NCBI GenBank assembly: GCA_046294345.1
Contig: JBKBJT010000016.1
Location: 1 to 64,000 of the forward strand
Reading direction: 5' to 3'
DNA: 64,000 nt
Source of the DNA: Ferrovibrio sp046294345
Lineage (GTDB): Bacteria; Pseudomonadota; Alphaproteobacteria; Ferrovibrionales; Ferrovibrionaceae
Part shown: positions 59,057 through 64,000 of the stretch, in pieces
Position numbering within the stretch: the first letter of the stretch is position 1
Layout of the letters: each line of letters begins with the position of its first letter
Program-made: the position numbers and the translations under genes
Notes under the pieces: generated by a model
Database searches by the model: none
What the model saw: only the letters and a program-made list of their open reading frames with translations
Told to the model about the DNA's origin: nothing

Positions 59057-60058
59057 CTATAACCCCTCGACGGCCAAAGCGGCGAATGTCGCCAGCCAAT
59101 GTTCGCCGCCATATTCACCACTTTCCAGGAAAGGCAGGCTGGCGGCTTCATGAGCGGCGGCCGTGGTGAGCAGCGCGGTCTGCTGCGAGTCCGGTAATGT
59201 CGCTGCGATACCACGCAGGCACCAGGCACGCGAGAGATTGAGCCCATCCAGATGCACGCCCTTGGCGTCGCCACGGTCGGCCACGATAGCCGGCTTGAAT
59301 GGCAGAGCCGGTAGGAAACGGGCAAACCATGATGCGAAGTCGTCCGCTGGTAACAGCATCGCCATCAGCAGGGCTTCGGTCAGTGCCCCGGACAGGAAAT
59401 CGTCGCCGTTGGGTTCGTAATGCGCCGGGTATTCGGTATCGGGCAGGAATTTCGCACGCGCATAGGTTTCGATGGCTCGCATCAGTTCCGTGCTGTCGCA
59501 GAGGCGGGCGTAATGCAGCGCAAGCACCAGGCCGAAGGCGGTGTTGAAATGCGTGCCGGTGCGGATCGGATAGGTCAGCTTCGCCAGATAGGCAGGAAAA
59601 GCCTGGGCGATGTGATCTTCCAGCGGGCGCAGAGCGGCCCGCCAGTTCCTGGCCTCCGGCTGTGGCCAGAGTTGCAGCTCGGCGCATAAAGCCAGCAGCC
59701 AGCCCCAGCCGTAGGGCCGTTCCCAGGTGCCGCGTCCCGGCTGCTGCATGTAGGCGGCTTCGGCCGCTCCGCCTTCGGGCGTGAAATGCGCTGCAAACAG
59801 CGCCAGCGTGTTGTTGGTTATGGGCAGATGGGGATACCGGCGCAGGCAGCGCGCCAGCAGCCACCAGCCATGCACCGCCGAATGCCAGTCGTAGGAACCG
59901 TAGAATACCGGATGCAGAACGCGCGGCGGCTGCACATCGGCCGGACCATTGAGGAAATGCGCCAGGCTGTTGGGATATTCCGTCGCGAGGTTGCGCATTG
60001 GCAGGGCGGCGAAGCGGGTGGCCTGCTGGGGGGTGATCTGGGCTCTGGGATAGATCAT
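59057..60058 (-). CDS. DUF2891 family protein
   Basis: This is a 333-residue protein. HPVFYGSYDWHSAVHGWWLLAR and TGTHFNTAFGLVLALHYAR are the conserved cores of DUF2891, a family with an alpha-helical toroid look and no assigned activity. YPAHYEPNGDDFLSGALTEALLM is also conserved. I chose the ATG at 60058, which gives the usual start ITPQQATRFAALPMRNLATEYPN; an ATG at 60184 would add 42 unrelated residues. No signal peptide is visible with this start. It is divergent from the intact peptidoglycan-binding gene. Confidence 0.8.
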   Translation of the reverse strand: MIYPRAQITPQQATRFAALPMRNLATEYPNSLAHFLNGPADVQPPRVLHPVFYGSYDWHSAVHGWWLLARCLRRYPHLPITNNTLALFAAHFTPEGGAAEAAYMQQPGRGTWERPYGWGWLLALCAELQLWPQPEARNWRAALRPLEDHIAQAFPAYLAKLTYPIRTGTHFNTAFGLVLALHYARLCDSTELMRAIETYARAKFLPDTEYPAHYEPNGDDFLSGALTEALLMAMLLPADDFASWFARFLPALPFKPAIVADRGDAKGVHLDGLNLSRAWCLRGIAATLPDSQQTALLTTAAAHEAASLPFLESGEYGGEHWLATFAALAVEGL

Positions 60059-60149
60059 GCCGCGATCTCGCCCGGCCGCCGCCGGAGCGTCAATGCTTTG
60101 CCGGCTATGGGCAAGGGGGGCGGTCAGGAAAACCTTAAGAATGAGTTGA

Positions 60150-60164
60150 GAACAAATAGCGAAA
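60150..60164. promoter_or_regulatory. Degenerate LexA-like site GAAC-N7-GAAA
   Basis: One base from GAAC-N7-GAAC. It lies about 35 bases upstream of the exact site at 60199-60213 in the divergent DUF2891/peptidoglycan-binding intergenic region. Confidence 0.35.
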
Positions 60165-60198
60165 TATTCTCTGGACGTTCTCATTTTTCCGTGGCAGT

Positions 60199-60213
60199 GT
60201 TCTCATATCGTTC
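60199..60213. promoter_or_regulatory. LexA (SOS) box, GTTC-N7-GTTC
   Basis: GTTCTCATATCGTTC is an exact match to the alphaproteobacterial LexA direct repeat GTTC-N7-GTTC. It ends 27 bases before the ATG of the small peptidoglycan-binding protein, a typical repressor position. A second copy of the left part, GTTCTCAT, lies at 60177-60184, and an inverted TGAGAAC at 60147-60153. Confidence 0.6.
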
Positions 60214-60239
60214 AGAGACCCTCAGGAAAGGCAGCCGTC

Positions 60240-60644
60240 ATGTTCATGCGTCCGTTTTCCGTCGACAAGTCGCTTCGCACCCGTCTGCTTTCTCCCCGGG
60301 CCGCCACCGCGCCGGCCGATCCGGTCTGGACCATGGCTTGCGCCTGGATGAACGGCGCCTCGCTGCGCCAGCTGTTCGGCGACCTGGTATTCGACCTGCT
60401 GGAAGATGTGGGCGTTGGCCAGTCCAACCGTCGCGCCGATGTGGCCAAGCTGCAGGCCCTGCTGCATCGCGAGGGCGATCTCGACCTTTTCGCCAGCGGC
60501 GGGCCGACCGGCTACTGGACCAGGCGTGAGGATGCCGCCCTGCGCACCTTCCAGCAGCGCCATGGCCTGAAGGTTGACGGCCACGCCATGCCGGATGGCG
60601 AGACCATCACGCTGCTGCGGGCGCTATACGCCCCGAAGCACTGA
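60240..60644 (+). CDS. Small peptidoglycan-binding (PG_binding_1) domain protein
   Basis: This is a 134-residue protein without a signal peptide. The C-terminal half is a PG_binding_1-type module: SNRRADVAKLQALLHREGDLD, then SGGPTGYWTRREDAALRTFQQ and GLKVDGHAMPDGETITLLRAL. The N-terminal half has AWMNGASLRQLFGDLVFDLLE, shared with the broken paralogue at 57785. Lack of an export signal is odd for a cell-wall module, so it may be exported another way or act inside the cell. A LexA-type box lies just upstream, suggesting DNA-damage induction. Confidence 0.75.
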   Translation: MFMRPFSVDKSLRTRLLSPRAATAPADPVWTMACAWMNGASLRQLFGDLVFDLLEDVGVGQSNRRADVAKLQALLHREGDLDLFASGGPTGYWTRREDAALRTFQQRHGLKVDGHAMPDGETITLLRALYAPKH

Positions 60645-60660
60645 AGACAGGAAGGTCGGC

Positions 60661-60689
60661 AGTGAGCGCCCGGATTGGCTCTTGGGCGC

Positions 60690-60694
<5 letters not shown>
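60661..60694. terminator. Strong inverted repeat between convergent genes, overlapping the secA stop
   Basis: AGTGAGCGCCC (60661-60671) pairs perfectly with GGGCGCTCACT (60684-60694), leaving a 12-base loop. It covers the secA stop codon. Neither side has a T run, so it may be a weak or Rho-assisted terminator or an mRNA-end stabiliser. Confidence 0.45.
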
Positions 60695-63404
<2,710 letters not shown>

Positions 63405-63594
63405 TATGCCGTACCCCTGGGAAGTCTGCTAAATCCGCGTCGCAACACGAGAACCGGGCGACGGAAACCGCGCATTAGATATGCATTGCCCCCTGCCATG
63501 TCAACGAAGGGGGGCGGTTTTCAGGGCCGATTCCCCGCATTGACCCGCGAGGATTCAAAGGGTTACATCCGGCTGTCACAGAAAGGCATTGCCC

Positions 63595-64000
63595 GTGTCC
63601 GCTTCTCCCTCCGCGCCGGCCCAGTCCGGCCCGCCCGACCCCGTCCACCTGGCCCAGGCCCTGATCCGCTGCCCGAGCGTGACTCCGGCCGACAAGGGGG
63701 CGCTGGGCGTACTGGAACAGGCGCTGACCGCTCTGGGCTTTCACTGTGAGCGACTGAGCTTCTCCGCCCCGGGCACACCCGATGTGGAGAACCTGTATGC
63801 CCGCTGGGGCGCCGGGCCGATCGGGCGGAATGAAGGCCCGAATTTCTGCTTCGCCGGCCATACCGACGTGGTGCCGGTGGGGGACGAGAAGGCCTGGACC
63901 ATGCCACCCTTTGGCGCTGAAATCGCCGAGGGCCAGCTTTACGGTCGCGGCTCCGCCGACATGAAATCGGCGATTGCCGCCTTCGTGGCCGCCGCAGGCC
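63595..64000 (+). CDS. dapE: Succinyl-diaminopimelate desuccinylase (5' part)
   Basis: The first 135 residues of DapE, cut by the window end, are visible. DapE hydrolyses N-succinyl-LL-diaminopimelate for lysine and peptidoglycan synthesis. VHLAQALIRCPSVTPADKGAL, the metal-ligand histidine in FCFAGHTDVVPVGD and the aspartate in YGRGSADMKSAIAAF are diagnostic. The GTG at 63595 is chosen because it gives the normal N-terminus and has AGAAAGG upstream; no in-frame ATG is suitable. Confidence 0.93.
   Translation, partial: MSASPSAPAQSGPPDPVHLAQALIRCPSVTPADKGALGVLEQALTALGFHCERLSFSAPGTPDVENLYARWGAGPIGRNEGPNFCFAGHTDVVPVGDEKAWTMPPFGAEIAEGQLYGRGSADMKSAIAAFVAAAG

Noticed and set aside
63488..63515. Short GC stem in the secA-dapE intergenic region followed by GGTTTT.
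   Set aside because: No gene on the plus strand ends just upstream, so a terminator makes little sense; the stem is short.

Overview
The window is a GC-rich, gene-dense bacterial chromosome segment. It most likely comes from an alphaproteobacterium of the Rhodospirillales type. Reasons: housekeeping genes with alphaproteobacterial character (pnp, dgt, purH, accA, secA, dapE), abundant TctABC, TRAP and Bug-type uptake systems, a complete respiratory nitrate reductase locus, and one exact GTTC-N7-GTTC site, the LexA box form known from alphaproteobacteria. A nitrate-respiring genus such as Ferrovibrio would fit, but this is a guess. I saw no tRNA, rRNA, CRISPR array, phage or transposase.

Layout. 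1-4.7 kb: pnp with a clear terminator, a periplasmic solute-binding protein, an exported MliC-domain protein and a hotdog thioesterase. 4.9-9.6 kb: a tctCBA tricarboxylate-transport operon and an orphan PAS histidine kinase. 9.8-12.7 kb: dgt, a DsbA-like isomerase, a carboxymuconolactone decarboxylase homologue and mog. 12.7-28.1 kb: an anaerobic respiration island. It holds a radical SAM/SPASM protein and mog sharing a perfect FNR box, a cysteine-poor Crp/Fnr regulator, and one long run narK1-narK2-narGHJI-parvulin-carbonic anhydrase-nnrS-CMD protein-ytfE. The intergenic region before this run has two good FNR/Anr-type boxes and one poor one. PolX follows.

30.0-40.7 kb is the most unusual part. 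An AraC-type regulator is divergent from a six-gene unit: a ribose-type ABC importer (permease, binding protein, ATPase) whose second permease is fused to a strictosidine-synthase/APMAP-like beta-propeller, a second propeller protein translationally coupled to it, and an acyl-CoA ligase fused to a crotonase domain. Read together, the unit could import a compound, hydrolyse an ester or lactone, and ligate the acid to CoA for further breakdown. The substrate is unknown.

40.8-47.1 kb: an ArsR/SRPBCC pair with a palindromic operator, then an amine-catabolism neighbourhood (omega-aminotransferase, XRE-cupin regulator, RidA protein, TRAP transporter). 47.4-57.6 kb: metabolic and housekeeping genes (MFS transporter, cfa, GST, purH, accA, alpha/beta hydrolase, HD-GYP phosphodiesterase) and a tight LysE-epoxide hydrolase-MaoC operon. 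57.8-60.6 kb: two related peptidoglycan-binding-domain genes. One appears broken by an internal deletion with frameshift; the intact one sits behind the exact LexA-type box. 60.7-64 kb: secA and the 5' part of dapE.
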